DNA of 64,000 nucleotides from positions 558,001 to 622,000 of the forward strand of contig NZ_OZ253579.1 of the NCBI RefSeq assembly GCF_965263005.1. Direction: 5' to 3'. The position numbers and the translations under genes are program-made. The notes under the pieces were generated by a model. That model worked only from the letters and a program-made list of their open reading frames with translations. It searched no databases and was not told the origin of the DNA. This document shows positions 43,609 through 51,424 of the stretch, piece by piece; positions within the stretch are counted from its first letter, which is position 1, and every line of letters begins with the position of its first letter. This DNA comes from Rariloculus sp965263005. Its GTDB lineage: Bacteria; Pseudomonadota; Gammaproteobacteria; Steroidobacterales; Rariloculaceae.

Positions 43609-44697
43609 TCAACTGCCTTCCTGTGGCGGGCGCTCCTCGAGCACGGCAAATGTGGTGATCGTTCCGCCGTCGAGCCGCGTGGCCCGGACTTCGATACGCT
43701 CGCCGGGTTGGGTGCTCGCGACGATGTTCATGGCCTGCTGCCGATAGAATACGCGCTGTCCGGCGACATGGGTCAGAATATCGCCCGCGCGCAATCCCGC
43801 GGATTCTGCCGGGCCGGTAACCGTACGTAATTGAACCGCCGGACCGTAGATACCGCGCGCCGCCGCTTCGCGGCTGGACACGTCGACGACTTCGGTGCCG
43901 AGGTAACCGCGGATGACGCGGCCATGCTCGATCAGTTGGGCCATCACTCCTCGTACGAGGTTGACAGGGATCGCAAAGCCGATCCCCGCCGGCGGCGCCT
44001 GATTGCGCGCCGAGGAACTCGTGACCGCGGTATTGACACCGACGAGCTCGCCGCGGCTGTTGATCAGGGCCCCGCCGGAATTGCCGATGTTGATCGCGGC
44101 GTCAGTCTGGATGAAATCTTCGAACACGGCCACGTTGAGCTGGCCTCGTCCCGTTGCGCTCACGATGCCCATGGTCACGGTCTGGCTCAAACCGAGAGAA
44201 TTGCCGATCGCGAGAACGACGTCGCCGACCTCGAGCTCGTCGGACCAGCCGAGCTCGATGCTAGGCAGGTCGGGGAGATCGATCTTCAACAACGCAAGCT
44301 CGGTTTCGGGGTCGGTGCCGACTATCTCAGGCGCTGCCACGCGCCCGTCGGCGAGCTGAACGCGAATCTGATCGGCGCCCTGGACGACGTGCCAGTTCGT
44401 GACGAGGTAGCCTTCCCGATCGATGACGACGCCCGAACCCAGGAATCCGCCGCGCAGCGTTCCGCCCGCCCCGACGCCCGGAGGAGTCAGAGTGCGCTCG
44501 GTATATATGTTGGCGACGGCGGGCGAACTCGCGGCGACGGCATCCGCGTAGCTGTTTACGGGCGCGTTCGGGCGTTCACGCGGCGGATTGACGAGATCGG
44601 GCCTGACGAGCACGACGAGAAACGCGATGGCGAGCCCAACCGTTGCTGACTGTGCGACGAATCTGACGACCGTCCAACGGTCTGATCTGCGCTTCAT
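43609..44697 (-). CDS. degS: DegS/AlgW-type membrane-anchored serine protease
   Basis: The 362-residue protein has an uncleaved N-terminal anchor (VRFVAQSATVGLAIAFLVVLV), a protease domain with VTNWHVVQGA (His), PETELALLKIDL (Asp) and NIGNSGGALINSRG (Ser), and a single PDZ domain (GAVQLRT-to-GDILTHVAGQ region), the DegS layout. DegS-type enzymes start release of sigma-E by cutting RseA when outer-membrane proteins misfold. ATG at 44742 would add fifteen residues without similarity. It is distinct from the two-PDZ Deg protein at 8604-10019. Confidence 0.92.
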   Translation of the reverse strand: MKRRSDRWTVVRFVAQSATVGLAIAFLVVLVRPDLVNPPRERPNAPVNSYADAVAASSPAVANIYTERTLTPPGVGAGGTLRGGFLGSGVVIDREGYLVTNWHVVQGADQIRVQLADGRVAAPEIVGTDPETELALLKIDLPDLPSIELGWSDELEVGDVVLAIGNSLGLSQTVTMGIVSATGRGQLNVAVFEDFIQTDAAINIGNSGGALINSRGELVGVNTAVTSSSARNQAPPAGIGFAIPVNLVRGVMAQLIEHGRVIRGYLGTEVVDVSSREAAARGIYGPAVQLRTVTGPAESAGLRAGDILTHVAGQRVFYRQQAMNIVASTQPGERIEVRATRLDGGTITTFAVLEERPPQEGS

Positions 44698-44761
44698 GGC
44701 TGTTCGACTCGACGTTATGCGCGGACCTGCGGCGGCGCACACCTGACACCGATCAAAGCAT

Positions 44762-44794
44762 ATTTGCTCGATAGTTGCAGACTCTATCGCAAAT
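44762..44794. promoter_or_regulatory. dyad upstream of degS
   Basis: ATTTGCTCGATAG and CTATCGCAAAT pair over eleven bases with one bulged T around a nine-base loop. It lies 65 bases upstream of the degS start and 50 bases left of mobile element copy 5. It could be an operator or a leftover terminator of genes now lost. Confidence 0.35.
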
Positions 44795-44844
44795 CAATCC
44801 TGCCGGGGTGCTCCTGAGGCCGTTTTTCGTGCGTCGGGGCGCCA

Positions 44845-45009
44845 CCAGCAGCCCGTGGCAAGAGTCCCGCTGCATTCGACCGGCGATGCATCCCGGCCGT
44901 CTACGTTGCTCGTCGGTCGAATATTCTCGATATTCTCTCTCCTCGCGTCTTGCCGGCCGTACGCCTCGCCGGTCTCGGTGCGACGCGGGGTTTCGCCACG
45001 GGCTGCCAG
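44845..45009 (+). mobile_element. MITE-like element, copy 5
   Basis: The core at 44849-45005 (157 bp) is bounded by CAGCCCGTGG and CCACGGGCTG and flanked on both sides by CCAG, a perfect 4-bp direct repeat. The inner 13-bp stem has one G-T pair. In the smaller stem this copy has GCGT opposite ACGC where copy 3 has GCGC opposite GCGC, a paired change. It lies between degS and the broken bc1 operon. Confidence 0.82.
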
Positions 45010-45061
45010 GCGCGGTGGTCAACGTCTCCGAGCGCCGTGTATAATCGCCCGCCGCAACGAA

Positions 45062-45296
45062 TCAACGACGTTGTTGCGCTGCGCTCGCGCAGGGCGCGCC
45101 GGTCGAAGTCGACGTCAGCAAATTGGAACCCGGAGCACTGATGAAGGTGGAGTGGCGCGGCCGCCCGATCTATGTCCTGCACCGCACCGAGCAAATGCTC
45201 GGTGTGCTCGGCAGGGACGTCGACATGCTGGCGGATCCCGGTTCCGCCGAGTCCATCCAGCCCGGTTACGCGCAGAACGACCACAGGAGCGTTCGG
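45062..45296 (+). pseudogene. petA: fragment of the Rieske iron-sulfur subunit of cytochrome bc1
   Basis: The frame reads LAQGAPVEVDVSKLEPGALM, KVEWRGRPIYVLHRTEQML and SAESIQPGYAQNDHRSVR, the segment of proteobacterial Rieske proteins between the membrane anchor and the cluster-binding domain. The N-terminal anchor is missing (stop in frame just upstream), and so is everything after RSVR, including both CTHLGC/CxCHGS cluster motifs. At 45292-45298 the sequence passes into cytochrome c1. It cannot make a functional Rieske protein. Confidence 0.82.
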
Positions 45297-45877
45297 CTGC
45301 CACTCGGCACAGTACGTCAGATATAACCGCCTGGCCGAAGACCTGCAAGCTCACGGATGACCAGCTCGTGCAGAACCTCATGTTCACCGGCGAACAGCCT
45401 TTCGACACGATGACCAATACGATGCGTCCGGAAGATGCGGTCCGCTGGTTCGGCATCGCCCCGCCCGATCTGTCGCTGATCTCGCGCAGCCGCGGTACGG
45501 ACTATATCTACACGTTCCTGCGGAGCTTTTACGAGGAGCCTTCGAGCCCCACTGGCGTCGACAACCTCTTGCTTCCGAACACCGCGATGCCCCAGGTCCT
45601 GTGGGAATTGCAGGGGGTTAACAGGGCGGTGTTCGAGGTCGACGAGGCGCACGGCGGCCAAGAGGTATTTCGCGGTTTCGAGCAGGTCATACCTGGCGAG
45701 CTCACCGCGCAACAGTACGACCGGGTCGTTCGGGATATCGTCAATTTTCTGGATTACATCGGGGACCCGACGCAGCTCGCCCGCGGGGCGTTGGGAGTGC
45801 GTGTCATCGCATTCCTGCTAGTATTCCTGGTGATCGCGTATCTGTTGAAGCAACAAATCTGGAAGGACGTACGATAA
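45292..45877 (+). pseudogene. petC: truncated, frameshifted cytochrome c1
   Basis: The sequence begins inside the haem motif: GCHSAQYVRYNRLAEDL retains only the last Cys-His of CxxCH. One extra base at about 45349 then shifts the frame, after which LTDDQLVQNLMFTGEQPFDTM, APPDLSLISRSRGTDYIYTF, LLLPNTAMPQVLWELQG and the C-terminal anchor GVRVIAFLLVFLVIAYLLKQ follow intact to the stop. The N-terminal third and first haem cysteine are lost. Cytochrome b (petB), which should lie between petA and petC, is entirely deleted. sspA follows in the normal order. Confidence 0.85.
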
Positions 45878-45926
45878 TCACTTCATCGTTCCTTCCGCTG
45901 TGTAGGTTGTAAAGAGGAAGCCTCGT

Positions 45927-46556
45927 ATGGCGGTAATTTCCAATCGTCGCTCGGTGATGACCTTGTTCTCCAAGCCGACCGACCCGTGGAGCCATCGGAC
46001 TCGCCTTGTGCTCGCCGAGAAGAACATCAGTATCGACATAGCGGACGTCGAGGACGACAGCCTGCCGGAAGACTTGCTGGATCTCAATCCCTACAACAGC
46101 GTGCCGACGCTGGTCGACAGAGATCTCGTGCTCTACGATTCCCGCGTCATTATGGAATACCTCGACGAGCGGTTTCCCCATCCTCCGCTCATGCCCGTCG
46201 ATCCCGTTACACGCGCACAATTTCGCCTGGCGCTCTTTCGGGTCGAGAAGGACTGGTATGCGTGCGCCGAGGATATTGCCGACGCGGGTGACCGCAAGCA
46301 CGTGAGCAGCGCAGTCCGAGCCCTGGAAGAGAGCATCCTGTCGAGCAGCGACATTTTCCTCGCCAAGCGCTTTTTCCTGAGCGACGAATTCTCGCTCGTG
46401 GACTGCACGATCGCGCCCATTCTCTGGCGCCTGCCGCTGTTCGGCATCGCGTTGCCGCGCCGGGCGCGGCCGATCCAGCGTTACATGGACGAAGTGTTTT
46501 CCCGGGCGTCGTTCCAGGCGAGCCTCACGGAGCTTGAGCAGGAGATGCGTCAGTAG
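45927..46556 (+). CDS. sspA: stringent starvation protein A
   Basis: The 209-residue glutathione-S-transferase-fold protein binds RNA polymerase. It shows MTLFSKPTDPWSHRTRLVLAEK, LNPYNSVPTLVDRDLVLYDSRVIMEYLDERFPHPPLMP and FLAKRFFLSDEFSLVDCTIAPILWRLP. SspA lacks GST activity in E. coli and helps acid and stationary-phase responses. It lies 49 bases after the broken petC and 15 bases before sspB, keeping the petABC-sspAB order of related genomes. Confidence 0.96.
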   Translation: MAVISNRRSVMTLFSKPTDPWSHRTRLVLAEKNISIDIADVEDDSLPEDLLDLNPYNSVPTLVDRDLVLYDSRVIMEYLDERFPHPPLMPVDPVTRAQFRLALFRVEKDWYACAEDIADAGDRKHVSSAVRALEESILSSSDIFLAKRFFLSDEFSLVDCTIAPILWRLPLFGIALPRRARPIQRYMDEVFSRASFQASLTELEQEMRQ

Positions 46557-46571
46557 CGCACTGAGGAATCC

Positions 46572-46955
46572 ATGAACACCAAGCAACGGCCATATCTGAT
46601 TCGTGCGATGCACGAGTGGATGGCCGACAACGGGCTTACGGCTCATCTCGTCGCGAGTGCGCCGTCAGACGGACTGGTTGTCCCTGAAGAGCACATCAGC
46701 GACGGGAAGATTGTGATGAACGTCAGTCACTCGGCGACCTTCGACCTGGTGCTCGGCAATGAGGAAATAAGCTTCGAAGCCCGGTTCGACGGCGTGCCTC
46801 GACGTCTCACGATTCCCGTCGACGCAGTGCGCGGCATCTATGCCCGCGAGACTGGACAGGGCATGATCTTCCCCGACGAGAATGCGCCGTCCGAATCCGG
46901 TTCGCCGGAGCCTCCCGAGGGAGCGGGGCGCCCGAAGCTCAAGATCGTCAAGTAG
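46572..46955 (+). CDS. sspB: ClpXP protease specificity-enhancing factor
   Basis: The 127-residue protein starts MNTKQRPYLIRAMHEWMADNG and has the SspB core HISDGKIVMNVSHSATFDLVLGNEEISFEARFDG and IPVDAVRGIYARETGQGMIF. The acidic/proline-rich tail ends in RPKLKIVK, the conserved ClpX-binding peptide. SspB delivers ssrA-tagged proteins to ClpXP. It is translated with sspA. Confidence 0.96.
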   Translation: MNTKQRPYLIRAMHEWMADNGLTAHLVASAPSDGLVVPEEHISDGKIVMNVSHSATFDLVLGNEEISFEARFDGVPRRLTIPVDAVRGIYARETGQGMIFPDENAPSESGSPEPPEGAGRPKLKIVK

Positions 46956-46974
46956 CGACGCCGGCCCGCTGCGC

Positions 46975-47556
46975 TTACTGGTGTCCGTACAGCGCCTCGT
47001 CGATCGAGTCGCAGAGGCAGTGGATGATCAGCAGGTGGACCTCCTGTATTCGGCAGGTGCGCTCTGCGGGCACTCTGAGCTCGATGTCGGTGTCGGCGAG
47101 CTCAGCGGCGATCGAGCCGCCGTCGCGACCCGTCAGCGCGACGACAGCGACGCCTTGCCGGTGCGCGGCGCCGATTCCGCGCCGCACGTTTTCGGAGTTT
47201 CCCGACGTCGAGATCGCGAGCAGGACGTCGCCGGGCCGACCGAGTGCGTGAATCTGCTTGGCGAAGATCTCTGCGTAATCGTAATCGTTGCTTATCGAGG
47301 TCAGCGTCGAACTGTCCGTCGTCAGCGCGACAGCCGGCAGTGGGGGTCGCTCGCGCTCGAAGCGGTTGAGCAACTCCGATGAAAAGTGCTGGGCATCGGC
47401 GGCCGAGCCGCCGTTACCGCAGCTCAGTATCTTTGCGCCTTTGGACAGGGATTGCGCCATCAAGCGCGCTGCGGCTGCGACCGCCGGCGCGAGTACGGCC
47501 GAAGCCTCCTTGACCTTGACGCTTTCGCGAAAGTGATCGAATACGCGATCGTCCAT
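46975..47556 (-). CDS. gmhA: SIS-domain phosphoheptose isomerase
   Basis: From the ATG at 47556 the product is 193 residues with the GmhA/DiaA pattern: ILSCGNGGSAADAQHFSSELLNRFERERPPLPAVAL, SNDYDYAEIFAKQIHALG, LAISTSGNSENV and the C-terminal EVHLLIIHCLCDSIDE. GmhA isomerises sedoheptulose-7-phosphate, the first step toward ADP-heptose, and hldE is present at 13814. The DiaA paralogue (DnaA-binding) has a similar place next to yraN and lpoA, so that role is an alternative. It is co-directional with yraN, 58 bases downstream. Confidence 0.88.
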   Translation of the reverse strand: MDDRVFDHFRESVKVKEASAVLAPAVAAAARLMAQSLSKGAKILSCGNGGSAADAQHFSSELLNRFERERPPLPAVALTTDSSTLTSISNDYDYAEIFAKQIHALGRPGDVLLAISTSGNSENVRRGIGAAHRQGVAVVALTGRDGGSIAAELADTDIELRVPAERTCRIQEVHLLIIHCLCDSIDEALYGHQ

Positions 47557-47614
47557 TGCCTGAGTGTTCCAGTACCGGCGGGCTTCGATACTCTGCCCCG
47601 GCCCGTGCCCGGAT

Positions 47615-47983
47615 TCAACCGCCATCGAAAGCGTTCCTGATCCAGCTCAGCCTGGGCTCGCCCGTATCGATGGCGTCGATCGCAACGACGTCGAAACGCA
47701 GCGGACGGTGAAACCATTCGGGGTTGAGCATGAGAAAGTGACGCGCGGCGTTGACGATGCGCCGCCGCTTGCCGCGGCTGATGCTGCCGAGCGCCGTCGT
47801 GCGGGCGCTTGACGAACGCGCCCTTACTTCGACGATGATCAGCGTATTGCCGTCGCGGCACACGATGTCGAGCTCACCGAGCCGGCACCGGTAACCGCGC
47901 ACGATTATCGCGAGCCCATGCTCAGCGAGGTGGCTCGAGGCAACCGTTTCCCAGTGCGCGCCGCGCTCGGCCCGGTTGTTCAT
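47615..47983 (-). CDS. yraN: YraN family (UPF0102) nuclease-like protein
   Basis: The 122-residue protein has the YraN pattern: GAHWETVASSHLAEHGLAII, RCRLGELDIVCRDGNTLIIVEVRAR (the D...ExR/K part of a PD-(D/E)xK nuclease-like site) and RGKRRRIVNAARHFL. A Holliday-junction-resolvase-like fold is predicted for the family but its substrate is unknown. Its ATG overlaps the lpoA stop by four bases, the conserved lpoA-yraN pair. Confidence 0.93.
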   Translation of the reverse strand: MNNRAERGAHWETVASSHLAEHGLAIIVRGYRCRLGELDIVCRDGNTLIIVEVRARSSSARTTALGSISRGKRRRIVNAARHFLMLNPEWFHRPLRFDVVAIDAIDTGEPRLSWIRNAFDGG

Positions 47984-49869
47984 CGCAAACCGATGAACGC
48001 CCTCCGCGGCTCGGCTTCGAGCGGCTCGGCTTCGGTCTCCGCCGGCATCTGCGGCAGGGGCACGGCACGGCCGTTGCGAAACTGGGCAAAAGGCAGGGCG
48101 CGGCGAATCCTCCCCTGTCCGTCCGGGCTCAGATCCCCCGATACGCCGACCAACGGCCAGGCTGTTTCACCCGGACCGTACAAGGACGTCATCAAGTGAT
48201 AGGCATCGAAGCCCATTCCGTAGAAGCGGACCCATCGGCTGACCCTTTGCGGCCAGTACGATTCCAGCTCCAGGCGAAGGAACGAAGCCGTCTCATCGGG
48301 TGAGACGAGCATCGGTGCGTCGGGAAACACAATGCCGTTCAAGTCCGAGTCACGCGACCCGTTGTCGGGCTCGTAGATCGCCGATGTCGCATACGCCGGA
48401 ATGTCGCCGGCATTGTGAAAACGAAGCTGAGGCGCAAGCAATCGTCCCGCCTGAGGCGTATCGGCCGCGATGAAGATCATGTCGACGTCCTGCCGGCGCC
48501 GCGGCTCGAATTCGACGGCAACGCCCAGGTTGTCGGCGAGCCTGCGGCGCCGCTGACTGCTCCGAGAGATATTGAGCAGCGATTCGATCGGCGCAGAGAA
48601 GTCCTGCTGCGCCGTATCGTAGCCGCCGAACTCGAGCACGCGGCCGCCCGATGCTTCGAACTCCGCTGTGAAGCTGTCGAGCAACTCGTATCCCCAATCG
48701 TCACTCGAGACGATTGCGACCGCCGTTCTCGCTCCTGCGGCGATGGCTTGCCGCGCGACCGCACGCGCCTCATCCTCGGGGGCGAGCGCGAACTGATAGA
48801 AGCTGCGCAGGAAAGGCGCATCGAGTTCCGCAAAGTTCAAGGCCAGAGTCGGGATGAATCCCGATTGCCCTATGACCTGGTCGACGTTGGGCTTAAGCAA
48901 CGGGCCGACGATGAAGTCCGCGCCATCCAATTGGGCGCGCAGGTAAGCCTCGGCCGCGCCGAGCGAAGTCGTATCGTAAACACGAACGGCCGCTTCGTTG
49001 TCGGCGGAGGCCAACAAATGCGCGGCCAGGAAGCCATCGCGAATCGCCACGGCCGCTGGGCGCTGCGCCGAGCTCAGCGGCAACAACAGCGCGACCTGGC
49101 GCGGGTACGGTTGTGCTTGCCGCTGTTCGCTGAGTAGTTCCGCGAGCAGGCCGCCGGCTGCAGGATGATCGACGTAGATGCTGCGCCATTCGAGCAACGC
49201 ACGGCGAAATTCCCCGGGATCGCCGCCAAGATTCGTGAGCGGCGCGAGCGCGAGCCAGCCCTCGACGACAGGATCGTCGAGCGCCGGGACGGGTGCCTGG
49301 ATGACGGCCGCGCCGAGCTCGTCCCAGATCAGCCGCTGATTGGCCAATATCCCCTCGGCGCTGTCGAGCAGGCTTTCGCGCGCGACGAATTCGCCCAGGC
49401 CGTCTTCGTAGCGGCCGACGCGCATCAATGCCTGGCCTCGCGTAACGGCGACCTCGCCGCGCAACTCGACCGGCATCGGTGGCCGGATCGCGGCAAGTGT
49501 CTCAAGTGCGACGTCCGGACGGCCCTCGTCGAGTTCGACGCGCGCGAGCAAGGTCGAAACGACTTTTTGCTGGTCGAATTGCGCTACTGAGCTTGCTTCG
49601 GAAAGCCACTGCCGTGCCGCGGCCGTGTCGGTGAGCTCGATGAGCAGGAGTGCGCCGTCGATGAGGTAGCCCGCACGGCGCGCCGGGGCAGTCCGATCGG
49701 CAAGCTCCCTGTAGGTCTGCACGGCGGCGCGAAGATTGCCGGCGGCGGCTTGCGACTGCGCGCGGGACTCAAGATTCGGTGCGTCGCTCGGCAGCGAAAC
49801 AGTTGCAGTGGTGCAGCCAGCCAATGCGGCCGCTGCGATTGCGAATAGAATGTACAGTTGCGTCTTCAC
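47980..49869 (-). CDS. lpoA: penicillin-binding protein activator LpoA
   Basis: LpoA is an outer-membrane lipoprotein that stimulates PBP1A. The GTG at 49869 gives 629 residues with a lipoprotein signal, QLYILFAIAAAALAGC, the lipid-bearing Cys being residue 19. A TPR-like N-terminal part follows (RAAVQTYRELADRT), then from about residue 250 a periplasmic-binding-protein-like domain (QVALLLPLSSAQRPAAVAIRDGFLAAH, DFIVGPLLKPNVDQV). A GTG at 49896 is an alternative start. It is divergent from rsmI with only 27 bases between, so both promoters must reach into the neighbouring gene. Confidence 0.92.
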   Translation of the reverse strand: MKTQLYILFAIAAAALAGCTTATVSLPSDAPNLESRAQSQAAAGNLRAAVQTYRELADRTAPARRAGYLIDGALLLIELTDTAAARQWLSEASSVAQFDQQKVVSTLLARVELDEGRPDVALETLAAIRPPMPVELRGEVAVTRGQALMRVGRYEDGLGEFVARESLLDSAEGILANQRLIWDELGAAVIQAPVPALDDPVVEGWLALAPLTNLGGDPGEFRRALLEWRSIYVDHPAAGGLLAELLSEQRQAQPYPRQVALLLPLSSAQRPAAVAIRDGFLAAHLLASADNEAAVRVYDTTSLGAAEAYLRAQLDGADFIVGPLLKPNVDQVIGQSGFIPTLALNFAELDAPFLRSFYQFALAPEDEARAVARQAIAAGARTAVAIVSSDDWGYELLDSFTAEFEASGGRVLEFGGYDTAQQDFSAPIESLLNISRSSQRRRRLADNLGVAVEFEPRRRQDVDMIFIAADTPQAGRLLAPQLRFHNAGDIPAYATSAIYEPDNGSRDSDLNGIVFPDAPMLVSPDETASFLRLELESYWPQRVSRWVRFYGMGFDAYHLMTSLYGPGETAWPLVGVSGDLSPDGQGRIRRALPFAQFRNGRAVPLPQMPAETEAEPLEAEPRRAFIGLR

Positions 49870-49896
49870 TGACTTCTCGCCGACTTCATCCTTCAC

Positions 49897-50745
49897 ATGA
49901 CCAGCACGCGGGACAGACCTGCCGGAACGCTCCATATCGTCGGTACGCCGATAGGCAACCTCAAGGACTTGAGTTTGCGGGCGCGCGAAGTCCTCGGCGC
50001 TGTCGACCTGATTGCGGCCGAGGATACCCGGCGCACTCGAGGATTGCTATCGAGTATTGGCCTCAAAGCAACGCTAATCGCGTATCACGATCACAACGAA
50101 GCGGAGCGCGCGCCGCACTTGCTCGATCGGCTGCTCGACGGTGAGTCGGTCGCGCTCGTCAGCGATGCCGGAACGCCGCTGATCAGCGATCCCGGCTGGC
50201 GATTGGTCCGCACGGCGCTGGCCCGCGGCATCGCCGTGGTGAGCGTGCCGGGGCCGAGCGCCGTGTCGGCGGCGCTCAGCGTCTGTGGTTTACCGACCGA
50301 CCGGTTCGTGTTCGAGGGTTTCCTGCCGCGCCGCAAGCGGCAGCGCGCCGAGCGTTTGGGCGCATTGCTCAGCGAAGGCCGGACGATGGTCTTCTTCGAG
50401 TCCGTGCATCGGCTCACCGATACGCTTCGCATGCTCTCAGAGCAATTCGGCGGGCAACGCGAGGCCGCGATCGCGCGTGAGCTCACGAAGGCGCACGAGT
50501 GCGTGTACACAGGGTCGCTCGCTGAGCTCAACTCACGGCTTGGTGTCGAGATTCCGCTCCTCGGGGAGTTTGTCGTCGTCGTCGCCGGTGCACACGTGAT
50601 CCATTCGCCCGAGGAGGCCGAAGCGCTGCGGGTATTCTCGCTGCTCTGCGCGGTGCTGCCACCCGACAAGGCCGTATCCCTCAGCGCCAGGATCACGGGC
50701 TTGCCGCGCAACGCCGTATACCGCCTGACTCGCAAGAAGGATTAA
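49897..50745 (+). CDS. rsmI: 16S rRNA 2'-O-ribose C1402 methyltransferase
   Basis: The 282-residue tetrapyrrole-methylase-fold enzyme has GTLHIVGTPIGNLKDLSLRAR, AAEDTRRTRGLLSSIG, LVSDAGTPLISDPGWRLVR, PGPSAVSAALSVCGLP and ARELTKAHECVYTG. It methylates the ribose of C1402 at the decoding centre with SAM; its partner RsmH is at 51902. It precedes rnpB, the usual order in gammaproteobacteria. Confidence 0.96.
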   Translation: MTSTRDRPAGTLHIVGTPIGNLKDLSLRAREVLGAVDLIAAEDTRRTRGLLSSIGLKATLIAYHDHNEAERAPHLLDRLLDGESVALVSDAGTPLISDPGWRLVRTALARGIAVVSVPGPSAVSAALSVCGLPTDRFVFEGFLPRRKRQRAERLGALLSEGRTMVFFESVHRLTDTLRMLSEQFGGQREAAIARELTKAHECVYTGSLAELNSRLGVEIPLLGEFVVVVAGAHVIHSPEEAEALRVFSLLCAVLPPDKAVSLSARITGLPRNAVYRLTRKKD

Positions 50746-50835
50746 CGTCGCGGCCCGGCCCGGCGTGCGGTCTCATGTCCCTTAGGATCGGCACCGCCCC
50801 GGTCAGGCTCATGTCTCATTGGACAAGGCTCGTGC

Positions 50836-50863
50836 TTGCGGTCGTGCGAGGAGGGAGTAAGCT
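50836..50863 (+). promoter_or_regulatory. candidate rnpB promoter
   Basis: TTGCGG and TAAGCT are 16 bases apart and place the start near 50870, which agrees with the 5' end of RNase P RNA inferred from its P1 helix. Confidence 0.4.
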
Positions 50864-50867
50864 AAAG

Positions 50868-51210
50868 GTTCGGAGCCGGCCGCGTAACCGCTGGGCTCGC
50901 CCCAGAGGAAAGTCCGGGCTCCTTGGGCATGACACCAGGTAACGCCTGGGGGGCGCGAGCCTACGGAAAGTGCCACAGAAAACAGACCGCCGCTTTTGCG
51001 GTAAGGGTGAAAAGGTGCGGTAAGAGCGCACCGCGCAGGTGGTAACACGCTGCGGCACGGTAAACCCTGTCAGGAGCAAGGCCGAATAGGGAAGCGTTCG
51101 AGTGCGCCCACACGAGCTTCCGGGTAGGCCGCTTGAGGTATGCGGTGACGCATACCGTAGATGAATGGTTACGCTCGACAGAACCCGGCTTACAGGCCGG
51201 CTCCGTTCGT
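50868..51210 (+). ncRNA. rnpB: RNase P RNA, bacterial type A
   Basis: The catalytic RNA that trims tRNA 5' leaders is recognised from its conserved cores: GAGGAAAGTCCGGGCTCC near the 5' side, CAGGTAACGCCTGGGGG, GTAAGGGTGAAAAGGTGCGG, TAAGAGCGCACCGCGC, GGTAAACCC, GCAAGGCCGAATAGGG and the 3' AGATGAATGGTTACGCTCGA and ACAGAACCCGGCTTAC. The ends are set by helix P1, CGGAGCCGGCC near 50871 pairing with GGCCGGCTCCG ending at 51205. No clear T-run terminator follows. Confidence 0.95.
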
Positions 51211-51347
51211 TTTCGAGGCGATGCGTACGATCTTGAGACTGGCACTGATTTGAGCCGGACGTGCGGATCCGCTGCCGCCGCCACGCCGCGTTCGGGTTGA
51301 CAGCCGCTAACCTACTGTCAGCACACGGGAATTCGTCGCAATAGTGG

Positions 51348-51377
51348 TTGACAGCCGGTGGCCGCTGTCCCTATAGT
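51348..51377 (+). promoter_or_regulatory. promoter of the dcw cluster (PmraZ)
   Basis: A consensus TTGACA (51348-51353) is followed after 18 bases by TATAGT. The MraZ repeats begin at the last base of the -10 and run through the start region, as expected for autorepression. An earlier TTGACA at 51297 with the same flanks (GGTTGACAGCCG) lacks a -10. Confidence 0.75.
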
Positions 51378-51411
51378 GGGATGAAGTGGCCCATAGTGGG
51401 AAATAATGGGT
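51377..51411 (+). promoter_or_regulatory. MraZ operator: four repeats with 10-bp period
   Basis: TGGGA, TGGCC, TGGGA and TGGGT begin at 51377, 51387, 51397 and 51407. MraZ is known to bind direct TGGGN repeats separated by five bases, one per helical turn, and to repress mraZ. The second repeat departs from consensus. Confidence 0.85.
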
Positions 51412-51424
51412 TTTAGGCCCAACT

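Noticed and set aside
44855..45360. A long open frame running from element copy 5 into cytochrome c1, as a fusion protein
   Set aside because: The first half is translated from the element and from the Rieske fragment in the wrong frame; only the part after about 45350 is native c1.
50809..51284. Minus-strand protein-coding frames across 50809-51284
   Set aside because: They are antisense to the unmistakable RNase P RNA and have no codon-use support.
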